The notes: generated by a model from the letters alone, not told the origin. Positions 49,362 through 61,129 are shown, counted from the stretch's first letter. The stretch is DNA of 64,000 bases from Fodinicola feengrottensis (GCF_010993775.1 NZ_WOTO01000002.1:186001-250000); one strand, 5' to 3'. A program made the numbers and translations.

Positions 49362-49980
49362 CTAGTAGTCGATCAGCGTACGACCGAGTTGGTACGCCTC
49401 GAAAAGGTCATCTCCGTGGTAGCGCGCAGCAGCGAGCCCGTCCAAATGTTTGTCAGCGTTGACGGCGACCGTCGCGGTGAGGTGACGAAGAGAGGGGCGC
49501 GTCCGACATGGAGTCGCCATAGGCGACACACGGGTCGGACTGTGCGGCCACAATACGGACTTTGTCCGCAGGCGTAAGAATGAGCGATGGATCGATCGGC
49601 GCGGCGAAAGGCGGCGCTGGGAACTGGGACGCCACCACCTCGTCGAAGCCGCGGTTGAGGAGGTGCCGCGCGAAAAAGTCTGGCGACATGGTGATGACCA
49701 TCGAACGTTCGCCGCGGGAGCGGATATCGGCGCATACGTCGTCGATGCGTGACAGCCATGGGCTTGTCGCGTACGCGTCTGCCACTACCGCCGGCGTCAA
49801 CTGCCGCCAAAGCCGATGCAATGCCTGGGCGAAGCCGCGAGTGTCGAGATCGCCGGCGGTGAACCGGGCCTCCAGCGCGACCAGCTCCGGAACGGTGTCC
49901 AAGGCCCGCGCGATTTCCAGGCTCGCGGTCGTACCGGCCAGCAGGGTGCCGTCCATGTCGAAAACGTGCAGGGTGCTCAC
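49362..49980 (-). CDS. HAD family hydrolase (frameshifted)
   Basis: A phosphatase of about 206 residues in the SerB-like HAD-IB class. HVFDMDGTLLAGT is motif I, VITMSPDFFARHL motif II, the Lys in ADKVRIV motif III, and AYGDSMSDAP motif IV. An extra C near 49495 breaks the frame; in the neighbouring frame SLRHLTATVAVNADK completes the protein to 49362. The GTG at 49980 is the start. Phosphoserine or another small phosphomonoester is a likely substrate. Confidence 0.87.
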
Positions 49981-50010
49981 CTCTGGAGTCTCTCAACTAT
50001 GGTTCGGCGC

Positions 50011-51174
50011 ATGGCAGAGAGGCAAGCCACGCGCGAACGCTGGACGCGGCCGTCGCGGTGGTGGTCGGGCTGATCGTCGTCGCGGGGACCGTACGCCTGT
50101 GGCCACCGGTCTCGGTGCCGCTGCAGCCGGCCGGCTGGGCGCTGATCGTGGCCGCCTCGGTGGGATTGTATTTCCGCCGGCGTTTTCCGGTCGTGATCGC
50201 GGCTTTCACGCTCGCGGTCTGCGTGGTCTACTACCCGGCCACCGAGCCGGACGGGCCGATCGTGCTCGCCTTCGTGGTGGCTCTCTACACCGTGGCGGCC
50301 GCTGGGAAGCTGGTGGCGGCGATCGTGGTTGCCGCCGCGGTCAGCCTGCTGTTGGTGGTGGCTGGCGAGATCAGCCTGATAGTCGCCCGGGAGCCTCGGC
50401 AGGTCGACAACTTCGAGCTGTTCCTGCTGGTCGGCTGGCTGATCGCGGTGGTCGCGCTGGGCGCGGTAGCGGACAACCGGCGGGCGTATCAGCGTGAAGC
50501 CGACCAGCGGGCTGTGGCTGAGCGCAAACCGCGAGGAGGCGCTGCGCCGGCGGGCCACCGAGGAGCGGCTACGGATCGCCCGCGAGCTGCACGACGTGCT
50601 CGGGCATCACCTCTCGCTGATCAACGTGCAGGCCAGCGCCGCCCTGCATCGCCAGCCCGCGGATCCGGCGCAGTCGTCGGGCGCGCTGGTGGCGATCAAG
50701 GACAGCAGCCGGGAAGCACTGCGCGAGTTGCGGGCCACCCTCGGGGTGCTTCGCCAGGTGGACGAGGCCGCGCCGACCGCGCCGGCGGCCGGCCTGGACC
50801 GGCTGGGCGACCTGACGGCGGCCGCCGAGGTCGCCGGCGGCGTCGCGGTGTCGACCGAGGTCAGCGGGTCGCGAGTGGACCTGCCGGCGGAGATCGACCT
50901 GGCCGCGTACCGGATCGTCCAGGAAGCCCTCACCAACGTGACCCGGCATGCCGGTACGCACAGCGCGAGTGTCAGGATCCGGTACGCGGCCGATCACCTG
51001 AGCGTCGAGATTCTCGACAGCGGCGGCGGCTCGGCTGAGGGGGACACCGATGGGAACGGGATCCGCGGCATGACCGAGCGGGCGGTCGCGATCGGTGGCG
51101 AGCTGACCGCCGGGAACCGCGACGGCGGCGGGTTCCGGGTGGCGGCTTGGCTGCCAATCGGCGGCGACCGGTGA
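50011..51174 (+). CDS. Two-component sensor histidine kinase, NarL-type (two frameshifts)
   Basis: A kinase of about 387 residues. Four or more N-terminal membrane helices (VVVGLIVVAGTVRLW, WALIVAASVGLYF, FELFLLVGWLIAVVALG) are followed by a short coil. The HisKA_3 box is RIARELHDVLGHHLSLINVQ, where His is the phospho-acceptor. The HATPase domain has YRIVQEALTNVTRHAG (N box) and GNGIRGMTERA (G box). Breaks are near 50036 and 50525-50550. The start may be the ATG at 50011 or 49999. It overlaps the response regulator by GTGA. The sensed signal is unknown. Confidence 0.9.
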
Positions 51175-51852
51175 TCCACGTCGTGCTGGCGGACGACCAG
51201 ACGCTCGTACGCGCCGGCTTCCGCTCGATCCTGGACGGCGAGCCCGACATCACCGTGCTCGCGGAGGCCGCCAACGGTCTGGAAGCCGTACGAATGACCC
51301 GTGAGCTGCGCCCTGACGTTGTCCTTATGGACATCCGGATGCCGGAGTTGGACGGCCTCGAGGCGACCCGCCGGATCGCCGCCGAGAACGGTGCCTCCAA
51401 GGTGCTCATCCTCACCACCTTCGACCTCGACGAGTACGTCTACGACGCGCTGCGGTCCGGGGCGAGCGGCTTCCTGGTCAAGGACACCGAGCCGACCGAG
51501 CTGATCCACGCGGTTCGGGTGGTGGCCCGCGGCGACGCGCTGCGCGATCGCGCCGGCGATCACCCGCCGGCTGATCGCCGAGTTCGCCGGCCGGGGGCCA
51601 CGGCCGACAGCGGGCCTCCGGCTGGACGGCTTGACCACCCGTGAGCGAGAGGTGATGGCACTGGTCGCCGGCGGCCTGTCCAACGACGAGATCGCCGCTC
51701 AGCTGGTGCTCAGCCCGGCCACCGCGAAGACGCACGTCAGCCGGATCATGAGCAAGGTCGGCGTACGGGATCGGGCGCAGCTCGTGGTGCTCGCGTACGA
51801 GTCGGGCATGGTGCGGCCCGGCTGGCTACATATCGACGGTGAAGATCACTGA
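51171..51852 (+). CDS. NarL/LuxR family response regulator (frameshifted)
   Basis: A regulator of about 226 residues. The receiver domain has VVLADDQTLVRAGFRSIL with the acidic pair, VVLMDIRMPELDG with the phospho-Asp, and the switch Lys in FLVKDTEPTEL. The C-terminal LuxR-type HTH is LTTREREVMALVAGGLSNDE, then TAKTHVSRIMSKVGVRDR. The break near 51540-51555 looks like a 4-nt CGCG insertion; removing it gives DALIAPAITRRLIAEF. It is coupled to the kinase. Both may regulate nearby cyd genes, but that is only positional inference. Confidence 0.9.
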
Positions 51853-52308
51853 CCGGCGCTGTCGCGCGGCGCGGTCGAAGAAGTCCCGCAGCTCGACGAG
51901 GTTGTCCCAGGTGTAGACGAAGTCATCGTCGTCGTACGGACCGTCGTAATCGGTCGCGCTGAGCCGCCGGTAGCGCGTCAACAGCCAGTCCTTGTTGAGT
52001 GGCTGAAGTGCGGCGGCGGTGGCGGCGACCTGGTCGGCGGTGATGTGGCTGACGAAGGAGTCATCGGACTCGTACAGCTGCTGGCCGCCCAGCACCGCGT
52101 GGGCGAGCGGGTCGTCGCCGCCGTCGATGGTGAGGGTGCCGTCGGTGAGACAGCGGTGGATGGCGTCCCAGGCCTTGTCGGTCTCCAGGGTCTCGGGTCC
52201 GCCGAGCGTCTTCACGACCGCCATTCTGGCGGTGTCGTCGTCGGCGGCGCGGGTGAGCAGCCGGTCCTGTTCTGGGGTGAGCATGAAGTGCACGCCCAGG
52301 CTGGCCAT
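51826..52308 (-). CDS. DUF1877 family protein
   Basis: An intact 160-residue protein like E. coli YfbM. The conserved parts are MASLGVHFMLTPEQ, LETDKAWDAIHRCLTDG and the DPLAHAVLGGQQLY segment, with VATAAALQPLNKDWL further on. Family structures are known but not the function. It is convergent with and overlaps the 3' end of the response regulator by 27 nt. Confidence 0.88.
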   Translation of the reverse strand: MASLGVHFMLTPEQDRLLTRAADDDTARMAVVKTLGGPETLETDKAWDAIHRCLTDGTLTIDGGDDPLAHAVLGGQQLYESDDSFVSHITADQVAATAAALQPLNKDWLLTRYRRLSATDYDGPYDDDDFVYTWDNLVELRDFFDRAARQRRSVIFTVDM

Positions 52309-52494
52309 GCGAGCTCCGTCCGTCGGGGCTGATCGGGCCTGCGCATAGTAGTGCCCGGTGCCGCCGCGGACCGAACCCCGGGGTATTGCAACTGGCGGTG
52401 TAAGGGGAAACCCCTAGTAACAACTGGTGCGGTACGCGCAGTGCCAGCGCCGGCATGACGACCGGGGGGGGTGTGCGCGGGCGATCGTGGTGAG

Positions 52495-53771
52495 GTGACT
52501 GGAGAAACCCTTGAGTTCGCCCGGCTGCAGTTCGCGTTGACGGCCGGCGCCCACTTCCTTTTCGTCGCGCTGACCGTGGGCCTGGCCACGATCGTCGCCT
52601 GTATGCAGACCCGGGCAACGCTGACCGAAAGCGCCGTCCACGAGCGGATGACCAGGTTCTGGGGGCAGCTTTACGTCATCAACTACGCCATGGGAATCCT
52701 GACCGGGTTGGTGATGGAATTCCAGTTCGGGCTGAACTGGAGCGGCCTCACGCATTTCGCCGGCAATGTTTTCGGTGCCTCGCTGGCGATGGAGACGCTG
52801 GTCGCGTTCTTCGTCGAGTCGACCTTCCTCGGCCTGTGGATTTTCGGCTGGGGACGGCTGAACCGGTGGGCGCACCTCGGGGTGATCTGGGTGGTGACGA
52901 TCACCGCCTACCTCTCTGCGTACTGGATCCTGGTGTCCAACGGATTCCTGCAGAATCCGCGTGGCTATCACGTGGTGGACGGAGTCCTGCGGCTGACCGA
53001 CGCGGCCGCCGTACTGACAAATCCCAACTCGATCGTGGCGTTTTTCCACATCATCGGTGGATCACTGGTCACCGCCGGTTTCTTCGTCGCCGGGGTGAGC
53101 GCGTACCAGCTGATGCGCCGGGCCGTCGAGGAGGAACTTTTCCGGCGGTCGCTGCGGATCGGGGTGTTCTTGACCGTGCCGGCGCTGGTTTCGACGGTCA
53201 TCGCCGGTGGCATTCAGTTCGCCGTGGTCGGTGGCGAACAGCCGATGAAGCTGGCGGTTTTCGGCGACGTGGCCGACGAGGTCGCCCATCTACAGGCGGC
53301 CATGATGGCGCAGTTCGGGCCGGGAGACTACGTTCCGGACGCTGGCTGGGTGCGTACCGGTGGCGTGCTGATGCTGGTGTTCTTCGCGCTGATGTTTCTC
53401 TTCTCCTGCATGAATTTCCTGCTGGCATTGGCCACCCCGGTAGTCCGTCGATGCTGGCCATGGCACTTGCTGTTGATCGCGGCGATTCCGGTGCCTTTCC
53501 TGACGATGCTCGCTGCTGCTGGGTTTTCCGGGAAACCGGGAGGCAACCTTGGCTGGTGTACGGGCTGCTGAAAACCTCCGACGCGATCTCGCCGATTCCG
53601 GAAGGGCAGATGCGGTTGTCGTTGATCGCCTTCAGCATGCTTTTCGGCGTCTTGATCCTGCTCAATGTCTGGCTGTTGGCCCGAGCCGCCCGGCACGGCC
53701 CGGACAGCGTGCTGCTCGGCCACCCCACCTCTACCCAAGCACCGGTGTCGCTGCCGGTCACGACCTTTTAG
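52495..53771 (+). CDS. cydA: Cytochrome bd oxidase subunit I (frameshifted)
   Basis: A quinol oxidase subunit of about 425 residues with nine membrane helices. FARLQFALTAGAHFLFVALT carries the haem b595 His, FGLNWSGLTHFAGNVFGASL and the WILVSNGFLQNPRG quinol-side region follow, and VAFFHIIGGSL holds the haem b558 His. The Q-loop is short. Near 53515-53530 the frame shifts by one base, after which WVFRETGRQPWLVYGLLKTS completes the conserved GRQPW motif. The GTG at 52495 is the start. First gene of cydABDC; CydAB reduces oxygen with high affinity, pumping no protons. Confidence 0.93.
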
Positions 53772-53781
53772 GCGGCCCGCC

Positions 53782-54563
53782 ATGGATGTCATCGCTGTTG
53801 CTCTGCTCACCTTTTTCGCAGTCGGCTATTTCGTCCTGGCTGGGGCGGATATCGGGGTCGGCATGGTATTGCCGTTCCTGGGTCGCCGTCCCGGCGAACG
53901 CCGGCTGGTCATCGCGTCCTTCGGTCCTTTCTTCCTGGCAAACGAAGTGTGGTTGGTCGGCACCGCGGGACTGTTGGTCGGGTTTTTCCCCAACCTGGAA
54001 GGTAAACTTCTGACTGGGCTGTTTCCGGCGGTGGTCTGCCTGCTGCTGGGCTGGATTTGCCGGGACCTCGGCCTGTGGCTGCGAGGCCGGATGAACGCCC
54101 GGCCTTGGTGGTGGTGTTGCGACGCGGCGATCGTGGCCGGCAGTTGGACGGTCGCGCTGAGCTGGGGGTGGATCGCGGCGAGCGTGCTCGGTCAGTCGAG
54201 TGCCGCCGTCGCGTCTGGACCAGGCACGGTGCTCGCCGCGTTGACGGTCGCCAGTCTCTTTGTCTTACATGGCCTCGCGTACGCGACCCTGCGGTTGTCC
54301 GGTGAGCTGCGGTCCCGGGCCCGAGCGCTGTCCGGCCCAGCCGGCGAGGTCCGGACGTACATCCTCACCTCGGCGGGCCTGGTGGCGCTGACCGTCGGCA
54401 TGGGGTTCCGGCTCCCGCTGCTGGATTCGGCGGCCGACTCGGCGACCTTGCAGCTGCTGGTGCCGGCGGTCGTGTTGCTCACGCACGCCTTTCCTGCTGC
54501 TGTCGCAAATCCTGGTTCTGGCTGGTCTGTGGCGGCCGGGTGACCTGGCCGTCATACCTGTGA
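53782..54563 (+). CDS. cydB: Cytochrome bd oxidase subunit II (frameshifted 3' end)
   Basis: A membrane subunit of about 260 residues beginning [20 protein letters not shown] with the conserved [19 protein letters not shown] and [12 protein letters not shown] are family segments. At TTT 54490-54492 an extra T breaks the frame; the other frame continues [19 protein letters not shown] further shift would end at TGA 54561-54563, overlapping the GTG of cydD as do other junctions here; the uncorrected frame ends at 54543. It is shorter than E. coli CydB, as usual in actinobacteria. Confidence 0.9.
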
Positions 54564-56185
54564 AGCGCCGCCAGCAAGACCCCACTGCCGGCCGGCTGAC
54601 GGCGCTCCTGCCGGCGTACGCGGAGCCAGCCGGCCGGGTCCTCGCGCTGGTCCAGGGCGTTTTGATCGTCGTCCAGGCGGATCTGCTGGCCCGGGCGATC
54701 GCCGATCGACAGCTGCTGGCGTTGCCGTGGCTGGCCGTTGCCATCGGCCTTCGGGCGGTGGCCGGGTGGGGCGGCGGGCTGCTGGCACGAAAAGCCGCTG
54801 AGACGGCGAAAACTGGGCTGCGCAAGGCATTGCTCCGGCGAGCGGGCGGCGGGGACGGTGGTGGTTTCGGAACTCTGGTGGGGCGCGGCCTAGACGCTCT
54901 CGACCCGTACCTCGGCGGGTACGTTCCGCAGCTCGCGACGGCGATGATCGTGCCGCCGATCGTGCTCGCCAGACTGGGGTTCGCCGATCCGCTGTCCGCG
55001 GCGATCGTCTTGGTGACTCTCCCGCTGGTGCCTGTTTTCGGGGCGTTGATTGGGTTGCGGACTCGGGACGTGACCAGCAGGCAGTGGGCGCACCTGCAAC
55101 ATCTCGGCGGCCATTTCCGGGACGTGCTGGCGGGTCTCTCCACGCTGCGGGCCTTCGAGCGTACGGACCATCAGGCCGGAGTAATCAGGGAAATGGCCGA
55201 GGCGCACCGAAAGTCCACCATGGGCGCGCTGCGGGTCGCGTTTCTTTCCGCCTTCGTCCTGGAACTCGTGTGCTCGATGGCCGTCGCGCTGGTGGCTGTG
55301 CCGGTCGGCCTGCGGCTGCTCGACGGTCGTATCGGATGGCACCCGGCTCTGTTGGTGCTCGTACTGACACCGGAGGCATTCCTTGCGTTGCGGGCGCTGG
55401 GAACTCGGTTCCATGCCGGCGCGGAAGGTGTCGCGGCGGCCGAGCGCGCCTTTGCGGTGTTGGATGCGCCGGCCGAACCCGCCAGTGCGGGTTTGTCAGC
55501 AATGGCAGGGGAAATCCGGCTGGAGAATGTGACAGTCCGGTTTCCCGGCCAGCCCGAACCGGCGCTCGATCGGGTGAGTCTGACGATCCAGCCCGGCGAA
55601 CGGGTAGCGATCATCGGGCCAAGTGGCGCCGGCAAGTCCACGCTTTTGCATCTCCTGTTGGGATTCGTACGACCGGACAGTGGTCGGGTGCTGGTGGGTG
55701 GGGTCGACTTGGCGACGGTGGATGTGCCGTCCTGGCGGCGGCAGTTGGCCTGGGTGCCTCAGCAGCCGCATTTCTTTATGGGAACTGTCGAGGAAAACAT
55801 CCTGATGGGTACGCAGGCCGACCTCGCCCAGGTCAGGACCGCTGTCCAGGCGGCCGCGGCGGATTTCGTCGAACGGCTGCCGGCGGCGTACGACACGGTG
55901 TGGGGGGGGAGCGCGGCACCAGCCTGTCCGCCGGTCAGCGGCAACGGATCGCGCTGGCCCGGGCGTATCTGCGAAATGCTCCGGTGGTCTTGCTGGACGA
56001 GCCGACCGCTCGACTGGGATGTGTGCAGCGAGGAGGCCGCGGTGGTGGAGGCCGCGACGCGGCTGTTGCTCGGGCGTACGGCAGTGATGGTGGCTCATCG
56101 GCCAGCAATGCTGGCCGCGGCCGACCGGGTCGTACGGCTGCGGGCCGGCCGCCTGGAGCCGGTGGACGTCGAGGTAGCGGCATGA
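54560..56185 (+). CDS. cydD: Thiol reductant ABC exporter subunit CydD (compensating frameshifts)
   Basis: An ABC exporter half-transporter of about 541 residues. Six membrane helices span residues 1-300, then the nucleotide-binding domain with Walker [17 protein letters not shown] and the Q loop [19 protein letters not shown]. The signature [14 protein letters not shown] and Walker [12 protein letters not shown] are in another frame between about 55905 (eight G where six fit) and 56010; two indels thus bracket an intact functional core. CydDC exports cysteine and glutathione for assembly of the bd oxidase. ATGA overlap to cydC. Confidence 0.92.
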   Translation: MKRRQQDPTAGRLTALLPAYAEPAGRVLALVQGVLIVVQADLLARAIADRQLLALPWLAVAIGLRAVAGWGGGLLARKAAETAKTGLRKALLRRAGGGDGGGFGTLVGRGLDALDPYLGGYVPQLATAMIVPPIVLARLGFADPLSAAIVLVTLPLVPVFGALIGLRTRDVTSRQWAHLQHLGGHFRDVLAGLSTLRAFERTDHQAGVIREMAEAHRKSTMGALRVAFLSAFVLELVCSMAVALVAVPVGLRLLDGRIGWHPALLVLVLTPEAFLALRALGTRFHAGAEGVAAAERAFAVLDAPAEPASAGLSAMAGEIRLENVTVRFPGQPEPALDRVSLTIQPGERVAIIGPSGAGKSTLLHLLLGFVRPDSGRVLVGGVDLATVDVPSWRRQLAWVPQQPHFFMGTVEENILMGTQADLAQVRTAVQAAAADFVERLPAAYDTVWGGSAAPACPPVSGNGSRWPGRICEMLRWSCWTSRPLDWDVCSEEAAVVEAATRLLLGRTAVMVAHRPAMLAAADRVVRLRAGRLEPVDVEVAA

Positions 56186-57808
56186 TGGTGCTGTTGCGGA
56201 CCCTTGCGAGGCCGCGGCTGCTGATCGCGGTGGTTGCCGGCATGCTGGCCGAGGTGGGTGCGGTCGGGCTGACCGCGACCGCGGCCTGGCTGCTCGCTCT
56301 CGGGCCGCTGACCAGCCGCCGATCGCCGCGCTGGGGGTCGCCATTGTCGGCGTCCGGGCGTTCGCGCTCCTACGCGGTGTTTTCCGTTACGCCGAAAGGC
56401 TTGCAGGTCACGACGTGGCCCTTCGCACGGTGGCTGGGCTTCGGTCGCGGGTCTATGCCGCGGTGGTCCGACACCGCGACGATGAGCGGGACGGCGACGC
56501 GTTGTCCCGGCTGGTGTCCGATGTGGACAGTGCGCAGGACGTGCTGCTGCTGCGGTGCCTGCTGCCGTCGGCGGTGGCCGCGAGCGTCAGCGTCGCCGCG
56601 ATCACCACCTGCGCGATTCTGCTGCCGACCGCTGGATTCCTGCTGGCCGCCGGATTGGTGGTCGTGGGCATGGTGTTGCCCGCGATCGGCGCGGTGGCAG
56701 CGAAACGGATGAGCGCCGGCATCGCGCCCCTGCATGCGGAGTTGGCGGTCCGCAGCCTCGATCTGGTGGACGGTCGATGGGATTTGGCGGCTTTTGGCGG
56801 CACGGCGGCGGCCGAGCAGCGGGCCGAACGTGTCGCGGCAAGGCTCGGCCGGTCGGAACGGATGGCCGCGTACACTGGCGCAGTCCTCACCGGCATAGGG
56901 ATTTTGTTGCAGGGCCTCATATGTGTGCTGGTGACGCTGCTGGCGGTACGAGCCGGGGCCGACGGAGTTTTGGTCGCGGTGCTGGCCTTGACCGCGTTGG
57001 CCGCCTTCGAACCGGTGCTGCCGCTTGCGGACGCGGCGCAGCGATGGGTCGAGCTCTGGCCGGTGGCCCGCCGAGTGGCTGAGCTGCTGAAACCGGTTGC
57101 GTCGCCACCGCGTCCCTTGCCGGCGGAGCGAATCGAACTGACCGGCGTACGGGTGACTTTTGGTGCCGTGGTTGCGTTGAACGACGTGTCATTCCGGGTC
57201 GAGCCGGGCCGTGCGGTGGCGATCGTCGGCGCGAGCGGGGCCGGGAAAGCACGCTGCTGGCGGTGCTGGCCGGTCTCGTACGCCCGGAGGCCGGTTCCGT
57301 ACAGCTGCCGGCATCGCGGGTCTTGACTCAGGACGCGCACCTGTTCCGGACCACCATCCGGGCCAACCTTGCGCTCGCCCGGCCGGACGCGACCGAGGCG
57401 GAGCTGCTGGCGGCCGTACGGCTGAGCGGCGCGCGGGAATGGGTGGCGAGCCTGCCCGCTGGCCTGGACACCGTCGTCGGCGAAGGTGGCCGGCCGATTT
57501 CGGGGGGCCAGCGGCAAAGACTGTTGTTGGCCCGGGCCGTGCTGGCCGATCCGGATGTGCTGCTGCTGGACGAACCCACCGAAGGCCTGGAAATGGCGGC
57601 CGCGGACGAAGTGCTCGCGGGCCTGCTTCGAGCCCGGGCGGGCCGAACGACAGTGGTGGTCACCCACCGGCTGGCCGGACTGTCCGAGATGGACGAGGTG
57701 GTGGTGTTGGACTGCGGCAGGGCTGTGCAGCGCGGTCCGCACAACCAGTTGCTGGCGGGACCCGGGCCGTACCAGGACCTGTGGTCCGCCGAACTGTTGG
57801 TTTCCTGA
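56182..57808 (+). CDS. cydC: Thiol reductant ABC exporter subunit CydC (frameshifted)
   Basis: A half-transporter of about 541 residues. Membrane domain starts [20 protein letters not shown]; after a shift near 56300 it continues [20 protein letters not shown], a CydC hallmark. Walker A at about 57235-57255 reads GASGAGK, then loses frame because the run AAA lacks one A expected for [11 protein letters not shown]. The Q-loop, the signature [14 protein letters not shown] and [12 protein letters not shown] follow, to the stop at 57808. With CydD it forms the heterodimeric exporter needed for haem insertion into CydAB. Confidence 0.92.
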
Positions 57809-57830
57809 GAACGGGACGGGATGAAACAGC

Positions 57831-58485
57831 GTGTCGAAAAGAAGTTCGCAGTACGGCCGCAATTTACTGGTATGGATCCACGTCATCACGTCGGTCGGCT
57901 GGATGAGCCAGGCGTTGGCGTTGCTCACTTTGATGCTGGTCGCCCGGTTGGATCCGTCCGTACGGGATGCGGCGATCGCGATCGCGCGGCTGCTCGATCG
58001 CCAGGTGCTCGCGCAGTTGGCCGACGCGTCCGCGTTCACCGGCTTCATGTTGTCGGCTCTGACCGCGTGGGGCTATTTCCGCTACTGGTGGGTGTTGGCG
58101 AAATTCGTGATCACGGTCGCTCAGCTCACGGTGGGGATCTTCTTTCTGGACCCGGATGGGACCCCCTTGTCCATCGCGCGCGGCGGCGCTGATGATGTCC
58201 GCGATTGGATTCCAGGCGTGGATGTCGATCGCCAAACCCTGGAAGAAGACGCCATGGGGTGAGAATGGCACCCCTAAGCGGTTGCCCACCGGGTCGCCTC
58301 GGGTATTCCTCGCCTGTTGCGCGGTGCCGGTGACCGACCTGGCGCTGAGCCTGGTTTGTGGCTTCCCCGCGCCACTCTTCTCGCTGCTGGCCACGATCGG
58401 GTATCCGATCTGGCGGTTCCGGCAGCTGCGACACCTGCCGGCCGCGCCGGCGCCGAGACGTACCTCCGAACCAATCCAGGTGTGA
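57831..58485 (+). CDS. DUF2269-like membrane protein in the cyd operon (frameshifted)
   Basis: A protein of about 218 residues with four or more membrane helices. LLVWIHVITSVGWMSQALAL carries a His and Trp typical of small haem- or copper-linked membrane proteins; FRYWWVLAKFVITVAQL and, after a shift near 58148-58155, MMSAIGFQAWMSIAKPWKKT and DLALSLVCGFPAPLFSLL follow. It begins 22 nt after cydC on the same strand. The topology resembles DUF2269 proteins, and an auxiliary role in oxidase assembly is possible but unproven. Confidence 0.72.
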
Positions 58486-58571
58486 ATCCCTGAGAAGATG
58501 AAGGGGAATGTGATGCCCATGTGATGACAATACGAATCGTACGAGAGCGACAGTCGGGGCCGGTGACGTGA

Positions 58572-59487
58572 TCAGCTGGAGAGCGCCGACGCGGGCTCAT
58601 AGTTGGCGAGTTCCGGGATCTGGTCGAGCAGGGCGCGGGCCGCTGGAGTGGGGCGGCCGTCCGGTGGGATCGCGGCGCACACGTGCCACCGCATCGGGTG
58701 GCCGTCCAGCTCGACCCGGTGCAGGTCGGCGGCCTGCGGCTTGTTGGCGATCGGCTCCGGCACGACCGCGATACCGAGGTCGTGGCCGAGCAGCTCCAGC
58801 TGCGTGTGCACGTCGTTGACCTGCAGGCCGACCTTGCGCCGCAGGCCGGCCCTGGCAAAAGCCGCGTCCGCCATTGTCCGGCCGGCCCAGTTCGGTGGGA
58901 AGTCGATGAAAACCTCGCCGGCGATGGCCGCGAGGTCCACTGTGGACTGGCCAGCCAGCCAATGCGACCGGTGACAGAGAACACCATGGGGCGGACCATC
59001 ATCGGCAGCAGTCCTGGGGTGTCACCGAGTGTGTCGACAGCGACGAAGGCCACATCCAGCTGGCCCTGCCGGACTTTGTCGATGAGGCTGCTTGACCCGT
59101 CCTGCAGCAACTCCACCCGCACGCCCGGATGCCGGAGCCGAAAGGCGGCCAGCGTCGATGGCACGTCCGGGGCGCCGAGGCACTGTTCGGTGCCGACCGC
59201 CAGCGTGCCGCGCAACAGGCCCTGGACCGCGGCGACCGCGTCGCGCGCGCGGCGGCGGCGCCGTCGAGCGTACGTCTGGCCTCGGACAACAGCGCCCGGC
59301 CGGCATCGGTCAGCTCGACGCGGCGGGTCGAGCGGGTGAACAACGGTGCGCCGAGCTCCTGCTCCAACGCCCGGATCGAGGCCGAGAGGCCAGACTGGGC
59401 GATGTGCAGGCGCGCCGCGGCCCGGGTGAAGTGCCGTTCCTCGGCGACGGTGACGAAATACTCCAGGTGACGCAGTTCCACGTTCAT
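58572..59487 (-). CDS. LysR family transcriptional regulator (two frameshifts)
   Basis: A regulator of about 304 residues. The HTH domain is [20 protein letters not shown] followed by [20 protein letters not shown]. After breaks near 59235-59250 and 58960-58975 the effector domain reads [39 protein letters not shown] and then [15 protein letters not shown] to 58572. It is divergent from an aldo/keto reductase across 105 bp and probably controls it. The ATG at 59487 begins the canonical LysR N-terminus. Confidence 0.88.
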
Positions 59488-59592
59488 CACTCTAGCTGCT
59501 GAGTGTGTGCAGGTTTCGCTGTTGGACGCCGGCCCGCTGTCCTGGCGACGATGGTAGGCATCGGACAGCGTGCTCAAAGGAGTGAGGAGCTC

Positions 59593-60579
59593 ATGCAGCG
59601 GACAACACTGGGCAGGACCGGTCTCTCGGTGTCACCGATCGCGTTCGGCACCTGGCAGCTGGGTGGGGACTGGGGCGCCTTCGACGAGGCCGACGCGGTG
59701 GCGGCGATCCGGACGGCCCGGGACAGCGGCATCGACTTCTTCGACACAGCGCAGGCGTACGGCTTCGGGGCCTCAGAACGGCTGCTCGGCAAGGCCCTGC
59801 GGACGGACCTGGATCAGCGCCGCGACGAGGTGGTGATCGCCACCAAGGGTGGGGTACGCAGGACGGCGACCGGGCGGGTACGCGACTCAAGCCCGGAGTT
59901 TCTGCGCCGGGGCGTCGAGGAAAGCCTGACCTGCCTCGGCATCGACACGATCGACCTCTACCAGGTGCACTGGCCGGACCCGGGGACGCCGTTCGAGGAC
60001 ACCGCAGCCGCGCTGAAAGACCTTGTAGAGCAGGGCAAAATCAAGCATGTTGGCGTCTCGAACTACACCGCCGACCAGATGGCGGCGTTTTCCGAGGTGC
60101 TGCCGGTCGAGACGTTGCAGCCGCCATACCACCTCTTTCGCCGTACGGCCGAGGCTGACATTTTGGCGTACGCAAAGGAAAGCGACATTGGTGTCTTGGT
60201 GTACGGCCCGCTCGCACACGGCCTGCTCACCGGCTCGATGACTGCCTCCACGACATTCGCGCCTGACGACTGGCGATCCCGGAACCCGGCTTTCCGCGGT
60301 GAGCCGTTCGCCAAGAACCTCACCGTGGTCGACGAACTGGCGAAGCTGGCCGCCGACCTGGAGGTGACGCTGCCACAGTTGGCAACCGCCTGGACGTTGG
60401 CCAAACCTGCCGTGCATGTCGCGATTGTGGGCTCCCGCAACGCGAAACACATCGCGGACGCGGTGGGTGCGGCGGATGTACGGCTGGATGCGGACACCCT
60501 TGCCCAGATCGAGGAGATCACCTCCTCCCACGGTGTTCAGATCGGCGGCTCCAGCCCAGAAGGTCCGACCGCGCCGTAG
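59593..60579 (+). CDS. Aldo/keto reductase
   Basis: An intact 328-residue TIM-barrel NADPH oxidoreductase of the AKR11/12-like type. [20 protein letters not shown] opens it, [18 protein letters not shown] gives the catalytic Asp and Tyr, VIATKGG the Lys, and [10 protein letters not shown] the His. [10 protein letters not shown] and the C-terminal [15 protein letters not shown] bind NADPH. GAGGAG precedes the ATG. It is divergent to the LysR gene, which suggests inducible reduction of an aldehyde or keto-sugar. Confidence 0.93.
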   Translation: MQRTTLGRTGLSVSPIAFGTWQLGGDWGAFDEADAVAAIRTARDSGIDFFDTAQAYGFGASERLLGKALRTDLDQRRDEVVIATKGGVRRTATGRVRDSSPEFLRRGVEESLTCLGIDTIDLYQVHWPDPGTPFEDTAAALKDLVEQGKIKHVGVSNYTADQMAAFSEVLPVETLQPPYHLFRRTAEADILAYAKESDIGVLVYGPLAHGLLTGSMTASTTFAPDDWRSRNPAFRGEPFAKNLTVVDELAKLAADLEVTLPQLATAWTLAKPAVHVAIVGSRNAKHIADAVGAADVRLDADTLAQIEEITSSHGVQIGGSSPEGPTAP

Positions 60580-60616
60580 CGGGCTTTGGACGACAAAGTC
60601 GTCTTGCCCTCAACGG

Positions 60617-61129
60617 TCAGAGGTTCCGCACGTCCGGGAGCGGCAGCGGGCGGACTGGCACAGGGGTGGAGACCAGCACGGCGGAGGTGGTGGTGCCGTA
60701 CGGCAGGATGCGGTCCAGGACGTTCTCCAGATCCTCGACGGCTGGCACGTAGACGCGCAGCAGGAAGCAGTCCTCACCGGTGATCCGATAGCACTCGGTG
60801 ATCTGCGGGGTACGAGCGGCCATGTCGGCGATCCGGCCCAGCTGGCCGGGCCCAGGCCCGGGGCGTACGCGCACCCACGCGGACACCGGCAGGCCGATCG
60901 CGGCCGGGTCGATGTCCACCCGGTAACCACGAATGACGCCGGCCGCCTCCAGCCGGCCGACCCGCTCGGTCACCGCCGGCGCGGACATCCCCACCCGGCG
61001 GGCCAGCTCGGACATGCTCTGCCGCGGGTCGGCCTGAAGTTCGGTCAGCAGCCGGACGTTGACCTCGTCCAGCAGCTGCTTACCGTTCGGAACGCCAGTG
61101 GCCGGCCGGGCTGCCCTTTCTGAAGGCAT
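60617..61129 (-). CDS. Lrp/AsnC family transcriptional regulator
   Basis: An intact 170-residue regulator. The HTH is LDEVNVRLLTELQADPRQSM, then SELARRVGMSAPAVTERVGR; the RAM domain includes ITECYRITGEDCFLLRVYVP. The ATG at 61129 has AGGAGA upstream; an in-frame extension to 61219 would cross the divergent promoter. It is divergent from an EamA exporter 62 bp away, the classic arrangement for control of an amino-acid or metabolite exporter. Confidence 0.92.
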   Translation of the reverse strand: MPSERAARPATGVPNGKQLLDEVNVRLLTELQADPRQSMSELARRVGMSAPAVTERVGRLEAAGVIRGYRVDIDPAAIGLPVSAWVRVRPGPGPGQLGRIADMAARTPQITECYRITGEDCFLLRVYVPAVEDLENVLDRILPYGTTTSAVLVSTPVPVRPLPLPDVRNL

